Below, piece by piece: positions 1 to 11,524 of a stretch of 64,000 nt of DNA. The translations under genes were made by a program, and so were the position numbers. A model generated the notes under the pieces. That model made no database searches and was not told the DNA's origin. It worked only from the letters and a program-made list of their open reading frames with translations. Position 1 is the first letter of the stretch. Each line of letters begins with the position of its first letter. This DNA is from Rhopalosiphum padi (Eukaryota; Arthropoda; Insecta; Hemiptera; Aphididae), in contig NC_083599.1 of the NCBI RefSeq assembly GCF_020882245.1, positions 78,904,339 to 78,968,338 on the forward strand. The letters are read 5' to 3'.

Positions 1-470
1 AATTACAATAAATTTTTGTTACCAAATTTCGATAGGTAATGAAAAAATAAATATTTTTTTTTAAATAGGATTTGATATATTTTAAATACACACCAATTTC
101 GTCTATTGGTATCTAATATTTGAGATAAATTTATGAATACATATAGTACATTCATTTATATTATTTTATACATTTTTTATTCAACTATAATATGTTTAGT
201 TTTTTTTTTAAATCTACGAGGTAAAAAGTATAAAATTGTCAAATATTTATATTATTATATTGCATTTTAAATAAACATAAATTGAAAGTAAAATCGTATT
301 ATTTAAAAGGTATTTTTTTTTTTAATTCGATTCGATATCTATATTTATTAGAGACATATTATCTACATGTTTTGACGATTTTAAGTGTGTATTAGTGCAT
401 GCTTTTTTAACTAATTTTTAATACATGAATTTCCGGGTCATATATTTATAAATAAAATGTATTTTCTTAG
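1..470. other. AT-rich DNA with no gene seen
   Basis: Very AT-rich sequence with homopolymer runs and no coding signal that I can support. It may be intronic DNA in front of the small exon-like segment that follows. Confidence 0.5.
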
Positions 471-594
471 GTTTATTATCAGAGAATACCAAGGTATTCA
501 ATTTCAATATTTGATGGACAAAAACATTTTTGGAAAAATGGTGGAAGACAAATTTTTTAAATTATGGGGTTGGTTTACGGCGTGTTGGTGCTAA
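471..594 (+). other. Possible 3'-terminal exon or decayed coding fragment, unrecognised
   Basis: A good acceptor (TTTTCTTAG) is followed by an open phase of 40 codons that ends in TAA and encodes the peptide stretch REYQGIQFQYLMDKNIFGK followed by MVEDKFFKLWGWFTACWC. Just downstream, another frame encodes a strongly hydrophobic stretch (about 555-650; GIFFVAVVILTILVDTF) that looks like a membrane helix, so an old frameshift in one membrane-protein exon is also possible. Upstream exons, if they exist, lie outside the window. I do not recognise the family. It is the only candidate for non-transposon coding sequence here and the evidence is weak. Confidence 0.25.
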
Positions 595-799
595 TGATGG
601 GGATATTCTTCGTTGCAGTAGTTATATTAACTATACTTGTGGACACATTTTTGTATCAAACTTTTTGGCAAGACTTTTTTCTAGCATTACCTACCCATAT
701 AATTTAATACTTCGGTCTCATAAACACAGCTATAGGTACTTGTACATTAAAAATCAAGAGTTTGATGCGTTTGGAAATAATAAACTTTCAGTGTCATAA

Positions 800-1220
800 A
801 AAAAAAACAATAATTATCCGAATTTGTAGCATGAAATGGTTTAAAACCATCAAAATTAATAATGTATGTATTTATTTATATGAATGAATGTAGTGATTAA
901 TATATTGATTTGTTTAATTTGTATGTACATTTATTATATTTATAACTATAAATTAAATTGTAATTATATTTTATTCATAACGTTATATTAATCGATGGCA
1001 ATAATTTATAAATTATTAGTATTATTAAATTGTTACTGATAGCTTTTTAAATAATAACTATACGTTGTAAAATAGCTTTTATAGTTTAGTTTAAGTATTT
1101 CCATACATATTTAGGGAACAGAAACTTCAATCAATAATACGATAAATAATATCGTAAAATTAGTTTATGAACGCGCAAGCGAGCGTGCGCTTATCAAATT
1201 CAAAGTTCAAATTACCCCAG
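800..1220. other. AT-rich DNA with no gene seen
   Basis: Low-complexity AT-rich sequence between the small exon-like fragment and the GC-richer start of the Sailor-like relic. Nothing coding or repetitive could be supported. Confidence 0.5.
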
Positions 1221-1224
1221 TAAT

Positions 1225-2717
1225 ATAAATACAAAATAGCATTGACGCGAAACGTTCTAGACGGCGGTCCGTGAAATAATAATGTGCCGCTCCTGAGACT
1301 ATTGCGCGTAGCCCCTCTTTGGTAAAAGTGGGCGTGGTTACGGGTGACCGCCGCCGCGGCGATATGAAATTCAACGCCATCTCTTGAGCGTTGTATACGT
1401 TTCACTTTTACCAGAACGGCCTCTTAACCGTTACATTTTGAACAATAAACAACGTTTACTGTCCCGTGCGACTGCGGAATTTGTGTTCATTTCGTGACGA
1501 CGCGTGACTGTGTTTGTGTTTAACGTTTTTTACTATTATTTTTTTATAAGTTTGTGTACCATGAGTGGGCCAAGTGAATTTCGTGACATTTCACAGCCAG
1601 ACAAAATGTCTACAATTTCTCCAAAGACAAAGAATAAAAAAGGCAAAGTAAGTAAAACATTTTTTTATTGGTTTATTATGCTACATAATTGTTGAATCTA
1701 GGATAAAATATCCAAGGACAAAATATTTACGGACAAAATATCCAACGGTCACAATATCCAAAGACAAAATATCCAAATGTATCTGTTTTTCCGAAAATAA
1801 GTACATTACAGTTTACTTTCTAATGGAATTGGCTCAAATATCAAATTATTTAATTATAAAAAAACTACCTACCTAATATAATAATAGTAACAATATCACA
1901 AATGTCAAATTATACTGCACACAATACACATATTAGTCAAATATGCTTAATTAATTTATTTATTTACTTAAATAAATTTGCTAATAAAATAGTTTTTAAA
2001 AAAATTGTATTTATTTTCTAATAAAATTAGCGATTGCATTTAAAAAATTTAGAATTTTGACATTTTGACAAAACAACTAAAATGTTATAAATAAAGAAAT
2101 GTAAAATAAAATAAAATAGGATCAAATACTTATTTTCGGAAAAACAGATACATTTGGATATTTTGACCGAGTACCATAATTGGTAGATCAGTGATTTTCA
2201 AACTATAAAAGTTATTTTGTCATTGTCTCATTGTTAAAATAATCAAAAAAATTTAAAATATTCTTCTCTTATACATTGAACATATTGTATATATTCATAA
2301 ATATTTTTTTCTTACAGTATGTAAGCAGCGGTCAAAAGATCATTGTCATCAATATGTACAAAGATATTATATCGCAATCTTCGGATGTGAAGTATGATGA
2401 CATGATTACTAACATATCACAAACCACGGATATAGATAGTCAAACAATCAGCAGAACCATAGCAGAGTATAAAAGGACGAAAACTGTCAGTTCTCCTAAC
2501 AAAAAGCGTGCAAAGAAATCTCTTTTCGATAAAATTAACGATTTAGATCGCAATGGATTACGGCAAAAGGTACATGCTATTTGGTTGCGTCGTGAACTAC
2601 CAACGATCGATAAAATATTACACGAAGTGAACGAAGATCCATCGCTTCCAAACTTCAAACGTACTAGTCTATATAATATAATAAAAAAATTGGACTTCGT
2701 ATTCGCTAAAAGAAAAA
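1225..2717 (+). mobile_element. Decayed Tc1/mariner-type (Sailor-like) copy, 3' part missing
   Basis: A GC-richer leader (about 1240-1560) with the motif CTAGACGGCGG, also found in the terminal repeats of the intact copy at 49227-51481, precedes a two-exon coding region matching the same transposase. Homology stops near 2717, in the middle of the protein, and the following sequence is unrelated. The element therefore lacks its catalytic half and its right end. The left boundary is approximate, because the 5' end has diverged from the intact copy. Confidence 0.6.
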
Positions 2718-2773
2718 CAATACAGAGAAATACAATACAAGAAATACAATTTTATACATTGATAGTCATATAA
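1561..2773 (+). pseudogene. Truncated Sailor-like transposase, N-terminal part only
   Basis: Exon 1 (1561-1647) runs from ATG to AAA|GTAAGT, and exon 2 starts at 2318 after CTTACAG; both boundaries match those of the intact gene on the minus strand at 49660-51215. The shared residues include NKKGKV at the end of exon 1, then NMYKD, DLDRNGLRQKVH and IWLRRELPTIDKIL. These form the N-terminal helix-turn-helix DNA-binding region. After LDFVFAKRK (about 2717) the frame runs into unrelated sequence and stops at 2773, so all catalytic residues are absent. The intron (1648-2317) is longer than expected because it holds an inverted-repeat insertion. Non-functional as a transposase; a shortened binding protein is conceivable but unsupported. 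Confidence 0.7.
1764..2164. repeat. Small inverted-repeat element in the intron of the Sailor-like relic
   Basis: Arms of about 38 bp, near-perfect inverted copies containing GTATCTGTTTTTCCGAAAAT, lie at about 1764-1804 and 2126-2164. Several shorter copies of the motif GACAAAATATCC lie just outside the left arm (1695-1770). There is no coding capacity between the arms. It looks like a MITE-type insertion; I could not fix its target duplication. Confidence 0.55.
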
Positions 2774-2796
2774 AGTTAGGTATTTATTTTAATTAT

Positions 2797-4107
2797 TTGT
2801 TACATTGTTGTAGTATTAATGGAAAACCTTGGATACCTACAAAGAATAGTGTCATTTGTAGTGCTCATTTTGTTGGAAATAGGAAATCACTTGATCCAAG
2901 GAGCCCTTCATATATACCAACAATATTTCCAAAACTTTACAAAAAAAAATTGAATGATCCATTACAGCAAAGTGCAAGATATGAATGAGCTATTAATCGT
3001 GAAACCCTAACTATTGAAAATCAATCAAACAATACTGATGAAGTTCTAAGAGGTTTACCCCTTATTGTGGATCAAAATAATATAAATACTTCAGTTAGTA
3101 TTTGTACACAAGTAGCATTTGATGTGCCTGATGATAATTTTATTTTTTCTTGTGATTTTAATGGTAATAGTGTTAACACTCAATTATCAATACCTAAATC
3201 ATTTCATATCTTTATTATACCTACAATGGTTGAAAAATCTTGTGGGTTAGATTTTGAACAATCAACATTTTGTTTTTCTAAAATTGCATTTCATGGATAT
3301 GATTCAATCAAGTCAGAAAATTCATTAAAAGACTTAACTGGCACAACTTTTCAAATATTTAACTTTTTATTGGGACTTTTACCTCAAAGTAATAGATTAA
3401 TTATTAGTAAGGAAAATACTCTTTTAATTTGTTTAATGAAATTAAAACTTGGGCTAACGTATTCATCCTTAAGCTCATTTTTTTCAATTCACAGAACAAC
3501 TGTTAGCAGAGTTTTTTCAAGTCAGAAATGTAAACATTTAATATTTTGGCCATGTAAAAGTACAATAATAGAAACGTTACCAGAAGTTTTTAAAAAAAAT
3601 TATCCAAATTGTAGGTGCATTATTGACTGCACAGAAATTCGGACAGAACAGCCTAAAACTGTGGAACAGAGGGTTTGTATGTATTCACATTATAAAGGAG
3701 GATATACCATTAAAGTACTTGTTGCCATTACACCAAATGGAATGGTTAGCTTTTTGTCTAAATCGTATGGTGGTAGATCCAGTGAGAGTTATATCACTAA
3801 CGATTCTGGTTTTTTGAATAAACTTGAACCTGGTGACCAGGTTCTTGCGGATAAGGGGTTTCCAGGGATAAAAACAGGTGTTGATGATCAAAATAGTATT
3901 CTTGTAATTCCCCCCATGCTCCATAATGGTAGATTTACCGAGGAAGAAGTTCTAAGCACTTCTAATGTTGCTGGTGTAAGAATACATATTGAGAGGCTTT
4001 TTGCTAGGTTAAAAACATTTAATATACTTAATAAAATAACATCTGATCTATTGGTATACATAGATAACATTTTATTTATGTGTTGTGTCTTCATGTTCAT
4101 ATTTTAA
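2797..4107 (+). pseudogene. THAP-domain DDE transposase (ISL2EU/Harbinger-like), one in-frame stop
   Basis: One reading frame runs from a THAP-domain C-terminal part (about 2825-2945; WIPTKNSVICSAHF and the closing PTIFPKLY), through a helix-turn-helix (about 3450-3530), into a DDE_Tnp_4 catalytic domain. Candidate acidic residues are in IIDCTEI (about 3619), VLADKGFPG (about 3842) and HIERLFARLK (about 3988). A single TGA at 2986-2988 interrupts the frame; the sequence on both sides is clearly one protein. The N-terminal cysteines of the THAP zinc finger are missing, probably because the exon that held them was lost where the Sailor-like relic now abuts. As I recall, the THAP plus DDE_4 combination is typical of ISL2EU elements. 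Ends and target duplications were not found. Confidence 0.75.
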
Positions 4108-4291
4108 ATTTAAATAAGATTAACATTTATTTAGTAACTGTATTTAAACATGTCTTAATATTTTGTAGGGCTCTTTATTGATTTTAGATTTATAAAATAA
4201 AATGAGTATTATCAACGTTTATCTAAAAACTGAATCGTAATAATAACGTTATAAAATATAATAATTGCTCATGGGTCCTTCTGCCTTCGAC

Positions 4292-4293
<2 letters not shown>
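4108..4293. other. Non-coding DNA between the THAP transposase and the first (AC)n run
   Basis: AT-rich sequence with no gene or repeat that I can support. The junction between two unrelated mobile elements probably lies here. Confidence 0.4.
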
Positions 4294-4333
<40 letters not shown>

Positions 4334-4630
4334 TACGCATTGTATAAAGTGAGATCCGTATGGTAAATGCATCCTAACGAGATCCACCATTCAGAAACGT
4401 CGTATCAACATGGGAGTTGGTAGTAAAATAATTTAAAAATATTTTGACCATAACACACAAATAAAATTATAAGAACACTTGAGTTTATTTTAATTATCAA
4501 CTTTCATTGCGAGATCCAGAGTGTGAAAAAGTTATTTTATTACGTTGAGAGATCTAAAGAGTAAAATCTATAACTTACGAGATCCATATGTGTTTCAATA
4601 TTTTAAAGCATAGTGCTTATTAGATCCATA
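4294..4630. repeat. (AC)n run followed by scattered GAGATCC motifs
   Basis: (AC)n at 4294-4329 is followed by GAGATCC or one-base variants near 4351, 4379, 4511, 4549, 4579 and 4621, irregularly spaced and in one orientation. The same motif is repeated at the other side of the recombinase gene. The regular heptamer suggests binding sites rather than chance. Confidence 0.6.
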
Positions 4631-4891
4631 CGCTGTTGCCAAATCATTTCAATCATCAATTAATTAACTACACCACGCGTGCTATGTGTAACAAGGCAAT
4701 TCTATTGCCACTGCATTAAGATAGGATAGGTATAATAGTCTCAATGCTAAGTTTGATAATATGTCAATTCACTCTAATATTAAAATAATAACACATAACT
4801 GGAATGATTATATCTGTATTTATTATAAAATTAACCAGCTTGCAAAAAATTGAATAATAACATAGTAAATAGTAATATTACTTGATGATTA
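4631..4891. other. Non-coding DNA downstream of the recombinase gene
   Basis: AT-rich sequence between the left GAGATCC cluster and the stop codon of the minus-strand recombinase gene. It presumably contains the transcript's 3' end; I saw nothing else in it. Confidence 0.4.
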
Positions 4892-7800
4892 TTACTTCAA
4901 ATTTTTATTTTTATAGCTATTGGCAGCATTGTGCACAAAATCTTTTATTTTTTTCCAAGGCTTATTAATTTTATTTTGTTTTGCAAAATTTTCACATTCA
5001 TGTTTTTTGGGAGCTTTATTTAAAAAAATGTTATTTTTAAAATGTTTAGTCATTATTTGTTTTTCATTGTCGGTCCACGGTATAATTTTAATATTTTTGT
5101 TTAACATTTGTTTTTTTATAACTGAACGTGGTTCTTCTGTATTTAATTCATTTATTAGATCGAGGTCTGGGGAGGAGTCCTTTTCTTGTAAATCATCATC
5201 CGCTTCATTTTCATCTTCGTCAGAAACTAAATCATTAGCACTGATGTTGATCTCATCTAAAGTCTTCCCGCGATACTTCTGGCCCTCGCCTTTTTCCATG
5301 AGTAACAGCAGTTTGCTGACTTTTGCTACCTGCAAATCAGTTTGATTTAAATAAAATAATCGTTAAGAAATGTTTTTAGTTATCAACTAGTATATAAATA
5401 TATAATATTGTATTTGATTATTCAATTATGCTTCAGATTATAAATACATTAGATACATCAAAGGGTCAGAATGTACAAAATATACATTTAATAATTTAAC
5501 CAACATTTAGCTGTCAACCATACATTAATGTATGATAATATTGAAAGCATGATAACTATTAAACTAAAGCAAATTATTATTATTATTATTAATATAATTT
5601 AAGTTACTGCACATTTAATTAATACGAAAATATATTTTTACTTAAAATCTGATTAAAAGAAAAGATTAAATTCTTAAGAAAATATTTATCTTAATTTGCC
5701 CAGGCTTTATATATTATATTTAGTTTTGATATAACCCGTGCAAAATTATACTTGATTTTAAGGAAATTGTATTAAATCAATATGAATAAGTTATTAATCT
5801 AATTTTCTGTTGAACAAATTACAAAATTATTCCATTAAATTAACAAAAAATGTTTATAAATATTAAAATAGGTAGGTGTAAAATATTTACCTGAAATGCA
5901 TTATCAGTCAGTCTATAAAAATGTTTGTGAATGTCTTTCGTATGACCCATAAATGTTGCAAGTTGTTCTATATCGCCATCAGATAAATTGAGCAATTGTG
6001 AAACCGTGGCAACGTGTTTTCTCAGACGAGTTGAAGTAATATTTTCCGGATGCTCTGCCCCAGATTTTTGACCAAATTTTCGAATAACATCAGAAGCTCT
6101 CATACAACTAGTAGAACATTGTGTTAAAGGAAATAAGAATGGGTTTTCATTGTTTATAAAGCTAGCAGATTCTCTAAGTTTCAATAAAAAAGTCAAACGC
6201 TTTTGCTGATGTATTGTGAACAAAATTGGAACACCTCGTCCACGCTTTCCGCGGATTACTATTCTTTTAAAACTTTTAGTAAGTTCTAATTCAACCGGAG
6301 ACAGCGCATGGCTAATTTCTTCCTGAGAAACTTCTGACGGTGCATTGATGTAAGTATCTAATAGGATACGTTGCACTTCTCCAGCCCTACGCCGGTTAAG
6401 CAATACAATTTGTACCATTATACTTTCTTGGAGCTCTTTAAACGCTGACATATTATCTGGATTTAATTTAAGTGAGTGATACGCCTCTTTTTCCACACTA
6501 ATAATGTAATCTCTAAATAATTTAATGTCTGATGTCAACGGAAGTATAGCTGGCTTGTTCCACTTATTTTGATATATTTCCTTGCATGCGTTAGTTGAAA
6601 GTTCAAAAGACCACTGTTTTTCTATCATGTATTTAAAATTGTTGATGGATTCTCTTTCTTTTTGAGATGTGTCAGGACTTAAACTATCACTCTGCTTTAA
6701 AAATAAAAATTCAGCCAAATCGCAGCACTGTTTAAGCATTTGACCAAGTTTCAAAATGACGGATGGTGAACCAAAGCTATCGTTTTTTTCATCGTATCTT
6801 GCAACTTTTTTTGAGCATTTTATCACAAGATCAAAATGATGAGGTAAAAGACAATCTTTTAGGGTAGAAATTGAACTATTTTCACTTCTCATGGCTATCA
6901 AAAATCTGGCTAACGTCCTTAATTTCTGTGAAACAACTGCTATTAAATGTTTTTCTTTGTGACTTTTGAGATAACGAGTTCCAAATGAAGTTATTAGCTG
7001 GTCAGATTTTGCCACAAAAGAGATTTCATCGCTCGCCATTCTTGGAAATACCGTTTCTTCGAGCTGTTTGTTATTTCCGATAAATGCCACCAACATATTT
7101 TGTCCACTTGACTGAGCTTTGCATGTTTTTTCTTTATCAGTTTTTACATATTTTGAACATACTGTTATATGACGCGATAAATATTTTTTTTTGTACATAC
7201 CATAACAATACTTGCAGGGTAAATAGTCACCAGCTATAACTGATGAAGTACTAAATTCATATGGGCGACGGACTGGCTTAATTTTATTACCTGCAACATT
7301 ATTCAAAAAATTTCCGCGTTTTCTTAGAGAATCGGCCAAAGCTAATCTTTCTTTTGAGCCTTTGGGTAATGCTTCATATTTTGATACTTCAATTTCGGAC
7401 TTATGTTTTCTAATTATGTGCCTTGTAAAATTTGTAACATCAGTTTCACAAAAAAGGCAATGATCTAATTTATCCCAAATACGTTTGTTTGTTAAATTTG
7501 ATTTCTTACTTTTTTCTACTTCCGCAACTAAACTAAAATTTCTGGAAACAGTTTTCATTGGCACAGTATTCATTGATACGTATATTTCAGATGAACTTGG
7601 AATAAGCTCTGGAGCCACTAGTTTATCAGATGTAAAACTATTAATATCATCTAATACTGTGGTCGTGAATGATGACGTCATAATATGCGATGTTCTAGGT
7701 ACAAGCTCTGTACCAACTGATTTTTCCGATTTAGAACTATTCATTTCATCTAATAATGACGTGCTGAATGATAAGTCCATTACATGAGATGAACTTGGAA

Positions 7801-10800
7801 TCTGCTGTGACGCAACTGATTTGTCTGATTTATTTTCACCATATGGAAGATATTCGGAACCTGAATCATGTTCTTCATAGGAACTGAAACCGTCAGATAG
7901 GTTTTTTTCAAATTCATCGTCATCACACGGAAGAAGAATTTGTTCAGTGGTTGTATTAGACTGATTAGTTCCAAAGAATTTGTTTAATTTAAAACTTGCT
8001 ATAAATAAAATAAAAATTAATGTTATTATATTAGCAAGCAAATGAGAGACATAAGGTCAAAATAATTTACCTTCGTCAGAAAGATTTTCCATTGGTACTA
8101 AGTTTGCAATTTCATTAGATTTTTCATTTTTTTGGTAATCATTTATGTCAGTTATCGTCTCAAATAATGAATTGTTACAACCTGATGGACACACATTAAT
8201 ATTAATATATATATTGTAAACTTAAGTCAGGAGGACTGTAATGCATGTTTATTCCTCGAATGATAATAGTTTTTGGTTATGTATGTTTAGAAGTTGGGTT
8301 GTCACTCATACGACATAATGTCAGTCGCTAGCATAGCTTCATGTGACACACAACATTCTTCTGTATTACAATATTTAATAGATAAGTGTAGTAATCGTTA
8401 TTAATAGTATCCATTCTAATTTTGATTATGGTAACCCAGTATACCACAAATGTCATAATATTAGCAAGCAAATGAGAGACACAAGGTTAAAATAATTTAC
8501 CTTCGTTAGAAAGATTGGCCATTGGTAATAAGTTTTCAATTTCATTTTGTTGGCCACCATGTGTGTTAATTGTCGTCTCATATAATGCATTTTTACAATC
8601 TGAAGGACACAAATTCCATTTTTAATAAAAAAAATATATATATACATGAAAATTAAGGGTTTTATTTACCTGTATTTTTTATTTCATCCAATTGAATATT
8701 TGTAATAGTTTTAGAAATTTTATCATTATGATCTTTGTTTTGATCAGTTACATTTAACACAGTTTTATGTATCTCAAATTGTTCACCCATCTCAGAAAGA
8801 AAATGTTTAACATCTTCTTGATCTTAAAATTAAAAAAAACAATCAATTTTTAAAGTGATAAAATATGATACTATTTATTAAATTTTTACTAATAGAAGAT
8901 TAAAAAACAATTGTTAGTTTTCTTTTAAAACTTAAAAAATTCAAGCTACTTTTTATAAAGATTCATACATACGCACTATTAGGTATAGTACCTACGCTTA
9001 AACAAATAGGTAGGTACATTGTTATTTTTTAATTTAACAATAATCATATGGTTTTGTACTATTTAAATATAGAGATTTAATTGTGGCTAGTAAGTGGAAA
9101 TGATCAAAATTAAAAATAACACTATATACCTACTTAGATGTTTTATTAACAAAATAAAAATATGCATAAAATAATATAAATGTCTAAGTTAAGTTTTGTA
9201 TTCAAAATTATTTATAAATAGAAATAACGTTAGAACTTACTTCCTTTCTTTAATAGTTTTGCTTTATATTTATAACCGTCCATCCATTTAATCTTAATAT
9301 AAGATCCAATTTTTGCTGTTATGTTTGTGTTTGGGCACATATATAATACATTATCATCCTTAAAACGTACTGCTAACCAATCTGTCACGAATAAAGATAA
9401 TGAATATAATATAAATACTACTAATAACTAATTTAAGTAAAAACTTGTTTATTTAAATAATTAAAACAACAGTTCTCTTATTTTTAAATAAATATAGTTA
9501 TGTCTTTACTAGGACTTGTTATCAAAACAATTTAAAATTGTATAAATCATATATACATAGATAGGATTTCTATCTATCATATAGAGTATGTATTTAATAC
9601 CTATGTAGAAAAGTTCTACATGACATTATTTAATTTTTCAATCCTTATACCTAAGTGTTAACTTAAAAATAATGGATACTAGCAACTAGCGTTGTTATCC
9701 TCTATAATGGTAGATCACGGGAAACACTGAAATACAAAGGGAGCTTCTAATTATTTATTTAAATAACTATCAAAATAATAAATTACTTACAAAAAGGTAG
9801 TAAAAAAGTGATAAAATTAAAATGTAATTTATATTAGTTACCTAAAATAAGTAAATTTTCATTTTGAAGATACCACGACCTAGGTACTACATGCAATTAA
9901 CTAGGTATAGGTATTTAATATTTTAGAGTAATTTCCTCATGGGGCTTAACAAATAAAATAATATTTATTATGAATGAGCTATTTAATAAAACAGGTAAAA
10001 CTAATTGAAATTTTTTTTATTAATATTCATTTGCAGTCTTGTTAAGAATACTTTTCAAAAGTATTCAAAAATCAAAATACTTTAACAAATACTTTTTTTA
10101 GTTTAATAAATTTTATATTTAAATATTTATTTTTGTTCAGTTATTACTTATAACTTATTTAATTATGAAAAGTTAAGATTCAGCTACTTTATAATGCATA
10201 ATAAATAATTTATTATCATAATAATAAAGCACACAAATATTATAATATATTAGTAGAACAGTATATTGGCATATTGTATATTATAATAGATATGAATTAA
10301 ATCTTTGAGCTGTATTTAAAAAAAAAAAAAAAAAAATGTTCTTTTAAATGTTTAAAACAAAATCTAAAACAGTACATTACAAAATATAAGAAATTGAAAT
10401 TGGAGTAGAATATAAGAATGAAAAAATGTATTTTTTAAGTATTTAAAATACATTGGTCAAAAAGTATTTTAAAAATACCTATTTGAAATACAAAAAAAGT
10501 ATTTAAATAATAGTATTTGAATACTTAACAAGACTGTTCATTTGTTGGTAGGTAAGTAGGTAGGTAAATATATTTTTATTTAAATTTAAAGAATTGAAAA
10601 TTGTTTAAAAAGTAGAAGGTAAATATAATTTATTTAAGATTACTCAATTAAAAAAAAAATATATATGCAGTAGGTAGTCTCAAGAACTCTTTTATGTGAA
10701 TGATTATAATGTATTCCTTAAATAGTTGGCGATGAAGGGTAAATAAAAGTATATATCAGTGAAATTTATTTTGTTTTAACCTTTCAACTCCTTATCATTA

Positions 10801-11353
10801 ACTTGGTCAGTGTACATCTATACTCAAACACAACTTAACACACTTCATCGGGCAAGAAAAAAAATGTGCTTTATTGCAAAGTTCAAGTTAATGATACTCG
10901 ACAGTTTAACTAACAAAAGATGAAAATAATAAAAAAATTTTTTTTAAATTCATGACTGTTCATAACTTTCTAAATAATGAAAAAATTAAAAGTAGTATAT
11001 TATCAAATATTCAGTACCTACCTAAACAAATTAAAAATAAATGATAGGTAGGTAGGTAAATTCACAATAATATAATAATAGTTGAATAAGAACTAAGATT
11101 TATGAATTTATTGGCAATAGAGAATTCTGATATAAATGCCTACTTAGTTACCTATTCAGTATAATAGGAAGATAGATGAACTACCTATTAATTACAATTC
11201 ATTTATAAATCTAAAGGGCAAAACACAGTGTTAAAATATCTACTTATATTAAAATAAATGTATAAAAATTATAATTTTATCATAGGTACCAATAATAATA
11301 TTCTTACCTTTAAAATGTTCCTCCATATCAAAACGCTGTTTTCTTGTATGCAT
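4892..11353 (-). CDS. Zinc-finger/tyrosine-recombinase protein, seven exons, Crypton-like
   Basis: Exons (minus strand): 11353-11308, 9381-9241, 8822-8670, 8599-8501, 8181-8071, 7998-5891 and 5329-4892. All have GT..AG borders, phases agree, and the total is 1,031 residues with no internal stop. The N-terminus carries a small domain (exon 2) with KIKWMDGYKYKAKLLKKG. Exon 6 has two zinc-finger motifs, CLFC..H....H near residue 362 and CKYC..H....C near 444. A tyrosine-recombinase domain follows: Arg in RRAGEV (about 721), Lys in GKRGRG (about 767), Arg in TRLRKH (about 842; the usual His of HxxR is Thr), then GHTKDIHKHFY with the nucleophile Tyr near 874. The spacing from GH to Tyr matches Xer-type enzymes. 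Exon 7 ends in a Myb/SANT-like module (PWTDNEKQ near 969). I recall this architecture from unnamed proteins of fish and invertebrates. It should cut and join DNA through a covalent tyrosine intermediate. Host domestication is an alternative to an element-encoded role. Confidence 0.85.
8025..8610 (-). repeat. Tandem duplication of one exon with its intron borders, inside the recombinase gene
   Basis: Two units about 430 bp apart (about 8025-8191 and 8455-8610) each contain an exon of about 100 nt, its splice sites and the same downstream intron start (TTAGCAAGCAAATGAGAGAC on the plus strand at 8031 and 8461). The encoded peptides are alike: both start D/G-C-K/N-N and end LxPMxNLSxEG. Both copies keep the reading frame, so the duplication lengthened the protein rather than breaking it. 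Confidence 0.75.
10034..10536. mobile_element. Non-autonomous hAT-like MITE in intron 1 of the recombinase gene
   Basis: Terminal inverted repeats start CAGTCTTGTTAAG at 10034 and end with its complement at 10536. The 8-bp target duplication TTCATTTG lies at 10026-10033 and 10537-10544. The inside is AT-rich, includes an A-run near 10320, and has no coding capacity. An 8-bp duplication and a CAG start are hAT signatures. Confidence 0.85.
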
Positions 11354-11524
11354 AATTTTAATAAAAGATAATTTAAAAGAACTAAAGAGCACAACTATTT
11401 CACGTTGGGAGTTAAAGACAAAATGTGTAGAAGCTTAAAACATTAACACAGAACAACACGTTGTTACAGTACGACACTAGGCGATCGAAGTGATTACTGA
11501 TTACTGATAATTGATTTCACGTCT
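11354..11524 (-). promoter_or_regulatory. Upstream region of the recombinase gene
   Basis: Only about 170 bp separate the start codon from the first unit of the GAGATCC array, so the array sits where a promoter or enhancer would be. I see no convincing TATA box or other defined promoter element. The regulatory role is inference from position only. Confidence 0.25.

Noticed and set aside
1160..1405. Minus-strand ORF of 81 codons in GC-rich DNA
   Set aside because: It lies in the GC-rich end of the Sailor-like relic, antisense to it; the open frame follows from composition.
4920..5345. Plus-strand ORF of 141 codons
   Set aside because: It is antisense to the last exon of the recombinase gene, which has splice sites, phase and motif support.
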